DNA of 64,000 nucleotides from Komagataeibacter melaceti. Its GTDB lineage: Bacteria; Pseudomonadota; Alphaproteobacteria; Acetobacterales; Acetobacteraceae. Shown here piece by piece: positions 33,877 to 42,526 of the stretch. Every line of letters begins with the position of its first letter. The first letter of the stretch is position 1. Where the stretch lies: positions 1-64,000 of the forward strand of contig NZ_QUWV01000149.1 in assembly GCF_003403295.1 (NCBI RefSeq), read 5' to 3'. Below the pieces are notes generated by a model that had not been told where the DNA came from, did not search any database, and saw only the letters and a list, made by a program, of their open reading frames with translations. Made by a program: the position numbers and the translations under genes.

Positions 33877-35376
33877 TTACGCCGCCACCGAGGCGCTGAG
33901 CGTACGCCGCACCGCCATGTGCCACCCCGCCACCATACTGTCGCGCTGTGCCTTGTCCATCGCGGGGCGGAACAGATGCCCGCGGGTCCAGGTACCCTCC
34001 AGTTCGGGTATGCTGCTCCATACCCCGGTTGCCAGTCCCGCCAGAAAGGCGGCGCCAAGGGCCGTTGTCTCGACCTGCTGCGGCCGCTCCACCGGCGTCA
34101 GGAGCATATCGGCAAGGAACTGGCAGAACCAGTCATTGACCGACATTCCCCCATCAACACGCAGTGCGCTCAGTTCCCCGCCGCCGTCCTCACGCATGGC
34201 GTCCATCAGGTCCAGCGTCTGGTAGGCCACGGATTCCAGTGCCGCGCGCGCAATGTGGGCGGCCGTCGCATCCAGTGTCAGGCCACAGATCAGGCCACGG
34301 GCGTCGGGGTCCCAGTGCGGCGCGCCCAGCCCGACAAAGCCGGGCACCATGTACACGCCGTGGCTGTGGGGCACGCGGGTGGCCATGTCATCGGTCTGGG
34401 AGGCATGGGTGATCAGGTTCAGCCCGTCGCGCAGCCAGCGGATGGCCGCCCCCGCCACGAAAATCGAGCCTTCCAGCGCATAGGTCGTCTCATCGCCAAT
34501 GCGGTAGGCGATGGTGGTCAGCATCCGGTTTTCGGAGCGCACGGGCCGGGTGCCGGTATTGAGCAGCGCGAAGCAGCCGGTGCCATAGGTGGCCTTGGCC
34601 GTACCGGGGCGGAAGCAGGCCTGCCCCACCATGGCGGCGTTCTGGTCGCCCGCCATGCCTGCCACCTTCAGCGCCTCGCCAAACAGAGCGGGGTCGGTCT
34701 CGCCAAAAATTTCGCTGTTGGTACGCACGTCAGGCAGGATGGCGCGCGGCACGTTGAACAGCGCCAGCATGTCATCATCCCACGCGCAGTCATGGATGTT
34801 GAACAGAAGGGTGCGCGCGGCGTTGGTCATGTCGGTCGCATGCACGCGCCCGCCGGTCAGCCGCCACAGCAGGAAACTGTCAATGGTGCCGCAGGCCAGC
34901 TTGCCCTGTTCGGCACGCGCGCGCGCGCCGTCCACGTTATCGAGTATCCACGCGATCTTGGTGGCCGAGAAATACGGGTCAAGCAGCAGGCCGGTGCGTT
35001 CGCGCACAAGTGCCTCGTGCCCCTGTTCGCGCATGCGTGCGCACACGGCGGCGGTGCGGCGGTCCTGCCACACGATGGCGCGATGCACCGGCGCGCCGGT
35101 TTCACGGTCCCAGACCACTATGGTCTCGCGCTGGTTGGTAATGCCGATACCCGCGATGGTGGCCGGGCCGCCTACCTTTTCAAGGGCTTCACGCGCGGTG
35201 GAGAGGACGTTGGACCAGATTTCCTCCGCGTCATGCTCCACCCAGCCCTGATCGGGGTAATGCTGCGCGAATTCCACGCGCGCGACCGCCAGGGCCGTGA
35301 TGTCGCGGTCGAACACGATGCTGCGGGTCGAGGTCGTTCCCTGGTCGATAGCAAGAATTCTGTTTTTCTTGTTCAT
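33877..35376 (-). CDS. glpK: Glycerol kinase
   Basis: 499 aa, standard length. FGGY-family kinase with [17 protein letters not shown] at the N terminus, [30 protein letters not shown], and the C-terminal [16 protein letters not shown]. It makes sn-glycerol-3-phosphate from glycerol and ATP. AGGAG lies 6 nt before the ATG. Second gene of the glp operon, 72 nt after glpD. Confidence 0.97.
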   Translation of the reverse strand: MNKKNRILAIDQGTTSTRSIVFDRDITALAVARVEFAQHYPDQGWVEHDAEEIWSNVLSTAREALEKVGGPATIAGIGITNQRETIVVWDRETGAPVHRAIVWQDRRTAAVCARMREQGHEALVRERTGLLLDPYFSATKIAWILDNVDGARARAEQGKLACGTIDSFLLWRLTGGRVHATDMTNAARTLLFNIHDCAWDDDMLALFNVPRAILPDVRTNSEIFGETDPALFGEALKVAGMAGDQNAAMVGQACFRPGTAKATYGTGCFALLNTGTRPVRSENRMLTTIAYRIGDETTYALEGSIFVAGAAIRWLRDGLNLITHASQTDDMATRVPHSHGVYMVPGFVGLGAPHWDPDARGLICGLTLDATAAHIARAALESVAYQTLDLMDAMREDGGGELSALRVDGGMSVNDWFCQFLADMLLTPVERPQQVETTALGAAFLAGLATGVWSSIPELEGTWTRGHLFRPAMDKAQRDSMVAGWHMAVRRTLSASVAA

Positions 35377-35448
35377 TATTGTCTCCTGCCCGGACGGGCG
35401 GATGCTGGATTGGGGCCATGGCCGCCTGTAACACCCATGGCCGGTATG

Positions 35449-37011
35449 TCACGAAACCGCTGGCGTCGCGACCGGGTGGCGGTCACGCAGGTAGGCATCC
35501 AGCCGCGCTGCGTCCTCATCCGTCACATGCAGGCCCAGGCGTGAGCGCCGCCACAGGATATCCTGCGTGGTCTGCGCCCATTCCCGTGCAACCAGATAAT
35601 CAACTTCACGCGCGCTCAGCCCCGCGCCGAACTGCTCGCCCATGTCGGCCATGCTGCGGGCATCCCCCACGATCTCGCTGGCGCATGAGCCGTAATTGCG
35701 CACCAGGCGCCAGCACAACTGCGCATCAAGGAAAGGGGCCTGCGCGGCAAGGCGGCTGACTGCGCCCTCAAACCCGTCCACGCCCAGATTGCCGCCGGGC
35801 AGCACCCGGTCCGCCGTCCAGCCCGGCGCACGCAGCACCGGCAGGAAGGGCTGGAGCTTTTCGATCGCGTGTTCCGCAAGGCGGCGGTAGGTGGTGATCT
35901 TGCCGCCGAATATGGACAGCATCGGGGCCTGATCGCCCTGCGTATCGACATCCAGCACGTAATCACGCGTAACGGCGGAGGCGTTCGCCGCCGCGTCATC
36001 ATACAGCGGGCGCACCCCGGCGTAGCTCCACACCACATCATCGGGCGTGACCGGCTTCGTGAAGTAGCGGCTTACGCTTTCACACAGGTAGGTGATTTCC
36101 TCGGGCGAGATCTCGACATGGCCGGGGGCCTGCGTCCACGGCACGTCCGTGGTGCCGATCAGGGTGAATTTCTGCTCGTAGGGAATGGCGAAGACGATGC
36201 GCTTGTCCGGGTTCTGCAGGATGTAGGCCTGCGGCCCGTCAAACAGGCGCGGCACCACGATGTGGCTGCCCTTGACCAACCGCACCTGCTTGGTGGAGTT
36301 CACATGCGCGCGCTCACGCAGCACCTCGCTCACCCACGGGCCACCGGCATTGACCAGCACACGTGCGCGCACGGTGGTGCGCCCACCGGTGCGGACATCC
36401 TCGATCGCGGCTTCCCACATGCCATCCACCCGGCGCGCGCTGACCAGACGGGTGCGGGTGCGGATATCCGCGCCACGGGCAAGGGCGTCCATCGCGTTGA
36501 GCACCACAAGCCGGCTGTCCTGCACCCAGCCATCGGAATAGGCGAAACCGCGCGCCAGTTTGCCGTTGAGCGGCCTGCCTGCGGAACTGGTGCGGAAATC
36601 AAGCGATTTGCACTTGGGCAACGTCATGTTGGGGGCGAGATGATCGTACAGGAACAGGCCCAGCCGCAGCATCCACGCAGGCCGCGCCTGCGGGGTATAG
36701 GGCAGCACGAAGCGCATGGGCCAGATGATGTGGGGTGCGATGCGCAGCAGCTTCTCGCGCTCGATCAGGGCTTCGCGCACAAGGCGGAATTCATAATATT
36801 CCAGATAGCGCAGGCCGCCATGGATCAGCTTGGTGCTGGCGGACGAGGTATGGCTGGCAAGGTCGTCCTGCTCCACCAGCAGCACGGATGCGCCGCGCCC
36901 CGCCGCATCGCGCGCGATGCCTGTGCCGTTGATCCCCCCGCCCACGACCAGCAGATCGACCGGGCCGCCGCCCGTGGGGTCGGGGCGGAATGTTTCGTCC
37001 ATGGACGCCAT
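35449..37011 (-). CDS. glpD: Aerobic glycerol-3-phosphate dehydrogenase
   Basis: 520 aa. FAD-binding start DLLVVGGGINGTGIARDAAGRG, then LVEQDDLASHTSSASTKLIHGGLRYLEYYEFRLV, and the IGTTDVPW motif. Membrane-associated flavoprotein that passes electrons from glycerol-3-phosphate to ubiquinone and makes dihydroxyacetone phosphate. CAGGAGGAA lies 8-9 nt upstream of the ATG. First gene of the minus-strand operon; a GlpR operator sits 23 nt upstream of its start. Confidence 0.97.
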   Translation of the reverse strand: MASMDETFRPDPTGGGPVDLLVVGGGINGTGIARDAAGRGASVLLVEQDDLASHTSSASTKLIHGGLRYLEYYEFRLVREALIEREKLLRIAPHIIWPMRFVLPYTPQARPAWMLRLGLFLYDHLAPNMTLPKCKSLDFRTSSAGRPLNGKLARGFAYSDGWVQDSRLVVLNAMDALARGADIRTRTRLVSARRVDGMWEAAIEDVRTGGRTTVRARVLVNAGGPWVSEVLRERAHVNSTKQVRLVKGSHIVVPRLFDGPQAYILQNPDKRIVFAIPYEQKFTLIGTTDVPWTQAPGHVEISPEEITYLCESVSRYFTKPVTPDDVVWSYAGVRPLYDDAAANASAVTRDYVLDVDTQGDQAPMLSIFGGKITTYRRLAEHAIEKLQPFLPVLRAPGWTADRVLPGGNLGVDGFEGAVSRLAAQAPFLDAQLCWRLVRNYGSCASEIVGDARSMADMGEQFGAGLSAREVDYLVAREWAQTTQDILWRRSRLGLHVTDEDAARLDAYLRDRHPVATPAVS

Positions 37012-37033
37012 GTAGATGTTCCTCCTGATGCGG

Positions 37034-37051
37034 ATGTTCGTAAACGAACAT
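37034..37051. promoter_or_regulatory. GlpR operator (glpD side)
   Basis: ATGTTCGTAAACGAACAT, almost the enterobacterial GlpR consensus (TATGTTCGATAACGAACATT). On the minus strand a CATAAT -10-like hexamer adjoins it, so repressor binding would overlap the glpD start of transcription. Confidence 0.85.
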
Positions 37052-37366
37052 TATGCGCATTTCAATAGGGGAACCGCACATTGGCCATGACCGTTACACG
37101 AAATGCCAGAAGCCTGAATATTGGAAATAACCGCCATAAATCCGCCACGATAAGAAGATTGCCCCTCCGGGCCTGTTTTTGTGCAGGTGCGAAAACGCGC
37201 AGCCGGTGCAACCTGCACGCCCCTACCAACGCAGACCGGCGCGGCAGGTTGCGCCGGATGCATTTTGCCAAGACATACTACGCAATCTTACAAAATATGC
37301 ACCGGGGCCGGGACTAGGCGGGCGCTTGCGCCGCCGGGGCACGTCATGTCCCTTCCCCACACCATG

Positions 37367-37384
37367 ATGTTCGTTTAAGAACAT
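37367..37384. promoter_or_regulatory. GlpR operator (glpF side)
   Basis: ATGTTCGTTTAAGAACAT, an 18-bp near-palindrome with one imperfect base pair, matching the operator at 37034. It lies 76 nt upstream of the glpF ATG, consistent with repression of glpF by GlpR. Confidence 0.8.
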
Positions 37385-37459
37385 GTCAGGGCCTGCAGCC
37401 GGCACGGGCCGACAGGGCTTTCCCATCAAACGATAATAAAAGAATCAAAGTGGGTCGAA

Positions 37460-38272
37460 ATGCTGAAAAACCGTCAATTCCTGGGCGAGCTGATTTCGGA
37501 ATGCATCGCCGTCATGATCATCGTGCTGATCGGTGATTCCGTGGCCGCCATGTACACGCTGTACGATCCCAGCCCGTACAAATTCTCCTACTGGGGCGTC
37601 TGTATCGTATGGGGGCTGGGGGTCACCATCGCCATCTACATAACCGGCAGCGTGTCCGGCACGCACGCCAATCCGGCGGTCACGATGGCGCTGGCGCTCT
37701 ATCGCGGCTTTTCATGGCGCAAGGTGCCCGGCTACTGCGCAGCACAGGTGGCGGGGGGCGTGATCGGGGCGGCGCTGGTCTATGCGCTGTACCAGCCGGT
37801 CATTGACCATTTCAACCTGGCGCAGGGCCTCTCCCGCGCCGATGGCGGGGCGGCGGGGGTATTCTTCACCCATCCGGGCGAACACATAACGCCGCTGCAC
37901 GCGCTGGTGGATGAAACCATCCTGACCGCGCTGCTACTGTTCGGCATTTTCGCCATTACGTGCGAGTACAACACCGTGGCCCCGCAGGCCAATTCCAGCG
38001 CGCTCATCATCGGGCTGCTCGTGGCCAGCATCGGGGCCTGCGCGGGTTATCTGGAGGCATGGGCCATCAACCCCGCGCGTGATTTCGGGCCGCGCCTGTT
38101 CTGTTACCTGATGGGCTGGGGCAACTCGGCCTTTCCCTCCCCCGGCAGCTTCTGGTGGGTGCCGGTTGTCGGCCCGCTATGTGGCGGTGTGATTGGCGCG
38201 GGGTGCTACCAGTTCCTGATCCGGCCGTTCATTCCCCGCAACGCAGCCACGCTCTCGCCGCCCGCGCCGTAA
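37460..38272 (+). CDS. glpF: Glycerol facilitator GlpF (aquaporin family)
   Basis: 270 aa, six membrane helices plus two half-helices. The first pore motif is NPA at 71-73 (THANPAVT). The second is NPARD at 204-208 (INPARDFGPR), the Asp-containing aquaglyceroporin form, so glycerol rather than water alone is the solute. It faces glpD across the operator region and supplies substrate to GlpK. It ends in a 12-bp hairpin. Confidence 0.95.
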   Translation: MLKNRQFLGELISECIAVMIIVLIGDSVAAMYTLYDPSPYKFSYWGVCIVWGLGVTIAIYITGSVSGTHANPAVTMALALYRGFSWRKVPGYCAAQVAGGVIGAALVYALYQPVIDHFNLAQGLSRADGGAAGVFFTHPGEHITPLHALVDETILTALLLFGIFAITCEYNTVAPQANSSALIIGLLVASIGACAGYLEAWAINPARDFGPRLFCYLMGWGNSAFPSPGSFWWVPVVGPLCGGVIGAGCYQFLIRPFIPRNAATLSPPAP

Positions 38273-38277
38273 TGCCG

Positions 38278-38314
38278 TGGCCTGCCTGTCCGTATCGTGA
38301 AAACAGGCAGGCCA
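38278..38314. terminator. Bidirectional hairpin between glpF and lrp-type gene
   Basis: TGGCCTGCCTGT (38278-38289) and ACAGGCAGGCCA (38303-38314) form a perfect 12-bp stem with a 13-nt loop, between two convergent stops. No T-tract follows on the plus strand. Confidence 0.65.
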
Positions 38315-38358
38315 TCCGCCAGCACAGGCACCCGTAGGCAAGGTGCCGGGGCAGCGCC

Positions 38359-38802
38359 CTAACGCTGCACGACGGTGCGGATGGCGAAATTGCTCTGTAT
38401 CCGCGCCACGCCGGGCATGCGGGAGAGTTCCTCCTTGTGGATGCGCTCGTAATCCGCCGGGTCACGCGCTTCCACACGGACAAGGTAATCGGCGTCCCCC
38501 GTCATCAGGTAACATTCGCGCACATCGGCACATTCGCGCACGCGGGCCTCGAACCGGCGCAGACATTCCTCCGTCTGGCGTTCGAGAGTGATGTGGACGA
38601 TCACCGTGCTCATGCCGTGGACCGAGCGCTCATCGACCAGCGCGCGGTACCCGCGGATCACCCCCTCCTTTTCCAGCAGGCGCACCCGGCGCAGGCATGC
38701 CGAAGGCGACAGCCCGACGCGCTGCGCCAGTTCCGCGTTACTCATCCGCCCGTCATGGCGCAGGTTGCGCAGTATGGCGTCTGTCATCCGGTCGAATGGC
38801 AT
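38359..38802 (-). CDS. Lrp/AsnC-family regulator of alanine catabolism
   Basis: 147 aa. N-terminal HTH (ILRNLRHDGRMSNAELAQRVGLSPSACLRRVRLLEKEGVIRGY) and C-terminal RAM/ligand-binding domain (VIVHITLERQTEECLRRFEARV, DADYLVRVEARDPADYERIHKEELSRMPGV). It is divergent from alr-dadA. In several proteobacteria an Lrp-type activator drives the same dad genes with L- or D-alanine as effector, so this is the likely DadR-type regulator (inference). A matching inverted repeat lies between the genes. Confidence 0.88.
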   Translation of the reverse strand: MPFDRMTDAILRNLRHDGRMSNAELAQRVGLSPSACLRRVRLLEKEGVIRGYRALVDERSVHGMSTVIVHITLERQTEECLRRFEARVRECADVRECYLMTGDADYLVRVEARDPADYERIHKEELSRMPGVARIQSNFAIRTVVQR

Positions 38803-38831
38803 GGTGAATTTTCCACCTGTTTTGGCACATG

Positions 38832-38861
38832 ATTGTGTTTACGCCACAATAATCGCATAAA
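38832..38861 (+). promoter_or_regulatory. Inverted repeat and promoter of the alr-dadA operon
   Basis: ATTGTG-N7-CACAAT (38832-38850) overlaps a promoter-like TTGTGT (38833-38838), 17-nt spacer, CATAAA (38856-38861). The repeat is a candidate Lrp-family site, 30-48 nt from the lrp-type start and about 94-112 nt upstream of alr. Confidence 0.5.
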
Positions 38862-38943
38862 ATTGCGTTAAACGACAGGACATTCCGTTGCCTGATCCAT
38901 ACGATCAGAACTGCCCTGTCCCGTTTCGTGGAGTAAGCCCCGC

Positions 38944-40086
38944 ATGCAAGACCTGCCTTCTCCCCTGCCCACATCCGGTTGGGCCGCGCCGGGCGCTGGC
39001 GCGTTGCTGGAAATCAGCCTGGGGGCGATCGCGGCCAATTACGGCATGCTCAACGCCCGCACCGGCGGCGCCACCTGCGCCGCCGTGGTCAAGGCCGATG
39101 CCTACGGGCTGGGCGCACAGCAGGTCGCCCCCGTGCTGGAAAAGGCCGGGGCGAAGGTCTTTTTCGTCGCCCATCTGGAAGAGGGCGTGCGCCTGCGCGC
39201 CCATGTCTCCCCCACCGCGCTGATCATGGTCCTGCATGGCCCCATGCCGGGCACGGAACAGGATTTTACCCGCCACGGCCTGTGGCCGGTGCTGAACAGC
39301 ATGGAACAGATTGCGGGCTGGCGCGCCCATGCCCGGCGGGTGGGCAGCCCCCTGCCCGCCGCCATACAGCTTGACACCGGCATGTCGCGCTTTGGCCTGT
39401 CGGATGCGGATGTGGGGGTGCTGGCGGCGGATTCCACGCTGCTGGCGGGAATCGCCACGCGCCTTGTCATGAGTCACCTCGCCTGCGCGGACACGCCCGA
39501 CCACCCCGCCAACGCCATGCAGCGCGCGCGGCTTCTGTCCATGGCCACCCGCCTGCCTGCGGCCCCGCTGGCGCTTTCGGCCTCATCGGGCATTTTCCTC
39601 GGGCCGGATTACCATCTCGACCTCGTGCGGCCCGGTGCTGCGCTGTACGGGCTGACGCCGGACGCCACCCGCCCCAACCCGCTGCACCCCACGGTGCGCC
39701 TGCGCGCGCGGATCGTGCAGGTGCGCACCATCGGGGCGGGAGACGGCGTGGGCTATGGCCTGACATGGCGGGCCAGCGGGCCGCGCCGGATCGCAACACT
39801 GGGCATTGGCTACGCGGACGGGTTCCTGCGCCACGGGGCCGATGGCGGCAGCGCGTGGCTGGATGACCGGCGCCTGCCGATCCTTGGCCGCATTTCCATG
39901 GATTCCACCACCATCGACGTAACCGACGTGCCGCAGGCCGTGCTCGATGCCACCACGCATGTGGACATGATCGGCCCGCACCACGGGGTGGATGATGTGG
40001 CGCGCTGTGCCGGCACCATCGGTTACGAGGTGCTGACCGCCCTTGGGTCCCGTTTCCATCGCGCGTACCTGCCGCAGGCCGCGTAA
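38944..40086 (+). CDS. alr: Catabolic alanine racemase (DadX/Alr)
   Basis: 380 aa. PLP-binding Lys50 in AVVKADAYGLG and the second catalytic base Tyr271 in VGYGLTW; the C-terminal domain has the usual DMIGPHHGVDDVA pattern. It interconverts L- and D-alanine. GTGGAG precedes the ATG. It is followed 34 nt later by dadA, so the pair forms the D-alanine utilisation operon: racemase feeding the membrane dehydrogenase. An anabolic role in cell wall D-alanine is also possible if no other alr exists in the genome. Confidence 0.92.
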   Translation: MQDLPSPLPTSGWAAPGAGALLEISLGAIAANYGMLNARTGGATCAAVVKADAYGLGAQQVAPVLEKAGAKVFFVAHLEEGVRLRAHVSPTALIMVLHGPMPGTEQDFTRHGLWPVLNSMEQIAGWRAHARRVGSPLPAAIQLDTGMSRFGLSDADVGVLAADSTLLAGIATRLVMSHLACADTPDHPANAMQRARLLSMATRLPAAPLALSASSGIFLGPDYHLDLVRPGAALYGLTPDATRPNPLHPTVRLRARIVQVRTIGAGDGVGYGLTWRASGPRRIATLGIGYADGFLRHGADGGSAWLDDRRLPILGRISMDSTTIDVTDVPQAVLDATTHVDMIGPHHGVDDVARCAGTIGYEVLTALGSRFHRAYLPQAA

Positions 40087-40120
40087 TACGCTTTCACCCG
40101 CCACATAAGGCAATTGTGTC

Positions 40121-41377
40121 ATGAAAATCATTGTTCTGGGTAGTGGTGTCGTCGGTGTGACATCGGCATGGTATCTCGCGCAGGCGGGTCATGAGGTCAC
40201 GGTCGTTGACCGCCAGCCCGCCGCCGGGCTTGAAACCAGCTTCGCCAATGCCGGGCAGGTCTCGCCGGGGTATTCCTCCCCCTGGGCCGGGCCGGGCGTG
40301 CCGTTCAAGGCCGTCAAATGGCTCATGATGAAATACCGCCCCTTCGTGTTCTGGCCCATGCCCGACCCGCACCTGTGGAAATGGCTGGTGCAGATGCTCG
40401 AAAACTGCACCACCCCCGCCTATGCCCGTAACAAGGGGCGGATGGTGCGCGTGGCGGAATACAGCCGCGACATGATGCGCGAACTGCGCGCCAGCACCGG
40501 CATTGCCTATGATGACCGCCAGATGGGCACGTTGCAGATCTTCCGCACGCAAAAGCAGATGGACGCCATAGCGGGCGACATCCGGGTGCTGGAACAGTTC
40601 AATGTGCCCTATGAGATTCTGGACCGCGAGGGCTGCGTGAAGGCCGAGCCGGGGCTGGCCACGAGTGCGGGGAAATTCGTTGGCGGCCTGCGCCTGCCCG
40701 GTGACGAGACGGGGGATGCCTTCATGTTCACCCAGCGCCTTGCGGCGCTGGCGGCGGAAGCGGGCGTGACCTTCCATTACGACACCGCCATCCGCACCAT
40801 GACGGAGGAAGGCGGCCGCATTACCGGCATCGAGACCAGCCGGGGCCGCATGGTGGCGGATTCCTATGTCGTGTCACTGGGCAGCTATTCCCCCGCCCTG
40901 CTGCGCCATCTGGGGCTGGACCTGCCGATCTACCCGGTCAAGGGCTATTCCCTGACCGCCGATATCGTGAACGAACACCAGGCCCCGCGCTCCACCATCA
41001 TGGACGAGACGTTCAAGATCGGCATCACCCGGCTGGGCAACCGTATCCGGGTGGGCGGCACGGCGGAGCTTGCGGGCTTCTCGACCAGGCTGCGCGCGCC
41101 ACGGCGCGAAACGCTGGAACATTCGGTGCGCGACCTGTTCCCCGGTGGGGGTGACATCGGGCAGGCCCTGTTCTGGACCGGCCTGCGCCCCATGACCCCC
41201 GATGGCACGCCCATCATCGGCCGCACGCGGTATGACAACCTGTTCCTCAACACCGGCCATGGCACACTGGGCTGGACCATGGCCTGCGGTTCGGGCCGGG
41301 TACTGGCCGACATCATGTCCGGCCGCATGCCCGACATCGCGCATGAGGATCTGGGGCTGGTGCGCTACGGCCAGTAA
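40121..41377 (+). CDS. dadA: D-amino acid dehydrogenase small subunit DadA
   Basis: 418 aa. FAD-binding start [30 protein letters not shown], then [24 protein letters not shown], the DadA hallmark, and [14 protein letters not shown] near the end. Membrane-associated flavoprotein oxidising D-alanine and other D-amino acids to 2-oxo acids with electrons going to the respiratory chain. It follows alr in one operon. Its last codons overlap the tail of a convergent LysR gene by 13 nt. Confidence 0.93.
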   Translation: MKIIVLGSGVVGVTSAWYLAQAGHEVTVVDRQPAAGLETSFANAGQVSPGYSSPWAGPGVPFKAVKWLMMKYRPFVFWPMPDPHLWKWLVQMLENCTTPAYARNKGRMVRVAEYSRDMMRELRASTGIAYDDRQMGTLQIFRTQKQMDAIAGDIRVLEQFNVPYEILDREGCVKAEPGLATSAGKFVGGLRLPGDETGDAFMFTQRLAALAAEAGVTFHYDTAIRTMTEEGGRITGIETSRGRMVADSYVVSLGSYSPALLRHLGLDLPIYPVKGYSLTADIVNEHQAPRSTIMDETFKIGITRLGNRIRVGGTAELAGFSTRLRAPRRETLEHSVRDLFPGGGDIGQALFWTGLRPMTPDGTPIIGRTRYDNLFLNTGHGTLGWTMACGSGRVLADIMSGRMPDIAHEDLGLVRYGQ

Positions 41378-42360
41378 GGCCGGATCACGTTGTCACCCTC
41401 CCCCACCGCGGCCGTGATCGTGATGGGGGAAAACCCTTCGGGCAGGTCATCACCACGCTGGCGCACGACACGATAGACCGTGCTGCGCAGCCAGCGGTGC
41501 ACGGGGTCGCTGTCACGGCGGGGGTGCCACGCCTGGAATGAACGCACCGGCGGCAGTTCGAAGGGGAATTCGAACTCCGCCAGATGCATCGAACGGATGG
41601 GCAGGTAATCAATGGCGATGCCCGGCAGCGGCAGGATCATGTCCGTCATGCGCAAGGTCTCGACCATGGCGTAATAGGTGGGCACGACCATCACTACCCG
41701 CCGCCGCAGGCCAAAGCGCTCGCGCAGCACCACATCAATCGGCCCGTGCAGCCGCCCCCGGCGCGATACGCTTATATGTTCGTACCGCACGATGGAGGCC
41801 GGCGTGATCCCCTCGGCCAGAATGGGGTGATCCGCACGCACCAGGGCGCGGAAACTGGTGGGGAACAGGCTCTGCTTGCGTATGTCGGGTCGCATGTCGT
41901 CCGATGCGCCCAGATAGAGGTCAACCCGCCCGTCGCGCAGGTCGTTGCTGGGTTCATCGTCCGTTTCGGGGGCGAAGGTGATGGTGCAGCCGGGGCAGTC
42001 CTGCCGCAGGGCTGCAAGGATGGCCGCCCCGAACGCGCCGACGATCAGGTCATTGGCGCGCAGCATGAAATGGGGGGAAAGACCGGCAAGGTCGGGGGTT
42101 TCCTGCTCCTCAAGCAGGGCGTCCGCCCCATCGACAAGGGCGCGCACGCGGTCCCGTATGCCCAGTGCAAAGGTGGTCGCGACCATGCGCCGCCCCGATG
42201 GCACGAGTATCTGGTCCCCGAAGATCACGCGCAGCTTGGCCAGGCTCCGGCTCATGGCGGCCTCGCTCATCTTCAGCCGGCGCGCGGCGTGGGAGACGCC
42301 CTCCTCCTCAATCAGCACCTGAAGGCTGCGCAGCAGGTCGAGATCGTACCGTTTTCTCAT
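41365..42360 (-). CDS. LysR-family regulator, divergent from efflux operon
   Basis: 331 aa. HTH at the start ([53 protein letters not shown]), then an effector domain of the NodD/PbrR-like group ([22 protein letters not shown]). It is tail-to-tail with dadA (13-nt overlap) and head-to-head with the MFS efflux operon, which it most likely regulates. Intergenic TTTGGATTATCC and TTTGACCAATCC stretches between the starts are possible binding sites. Effector unknown, presumably an exported aromatic or toxic compound. Confidence 0.87.
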   Translation of the reverse strand: MRKRYDLDLLRSLQVLIEEEGVSHAARRLKMSEAAMSRSLAKLRVIFGDQILVPSGRRMVATTFALGIRDRVRALVDGADALLEEQETPDLAGLSPHFMLRANDLIVGAFGAAILAALRQDCPGCTITFAPETDDEPSNDLRDGRVDLYLGASDDMRPDIRKQSLFPTSFRALVRADHPILAEGITPASIVRYEHISVSRRGRLHGPIDVVLRERFGLRRRVVMVVPTYYAMVETLRMTDMILPLPGIAIDYLPIRSMHLAEFEFPFELPPVRSFQAWHPRRDSDPVHRWLRSTVYRVVRQRGDDLPEGFSPITITAAVGEGDNVIRPYWP

Positions 42361-42526
42361 ACGCCGTGTTCCCTGCCGCCTATCCGAAACAGAACCGTTT
42401 GGATTATCCTAAAAAAATGGATTTGACCAATCCGTAAAATGGAGGTGTCAACCCGCGCGATCATGGGTATTCGCACCAGCCCCGCACCGCGATCATGTCC
42501 CGGCCATTCCTGTCGGACCGATTGAT

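Larger units (their letters stand above)
37012..37459. other. Divergent glpD/glpF control region
   Basis: 448 nt between two divergent glycerol genes, locally A/T-richer than the rest. It holds two GlpR operators, one near each gene, and no credible gene. Short ATG frames here have poor codon use. The middle part (37085-37300) has A/T-rich runs that could include a CRP-type site, but I see no clear match. Confidence 0.6.

Noticed and set aside
33868-37068. Long plus-strand frames opposite glpK and glpD
   Set aside because: glpK and glpD are unmistakable on the minus strand; the opposing frames have no recognisable motifs.
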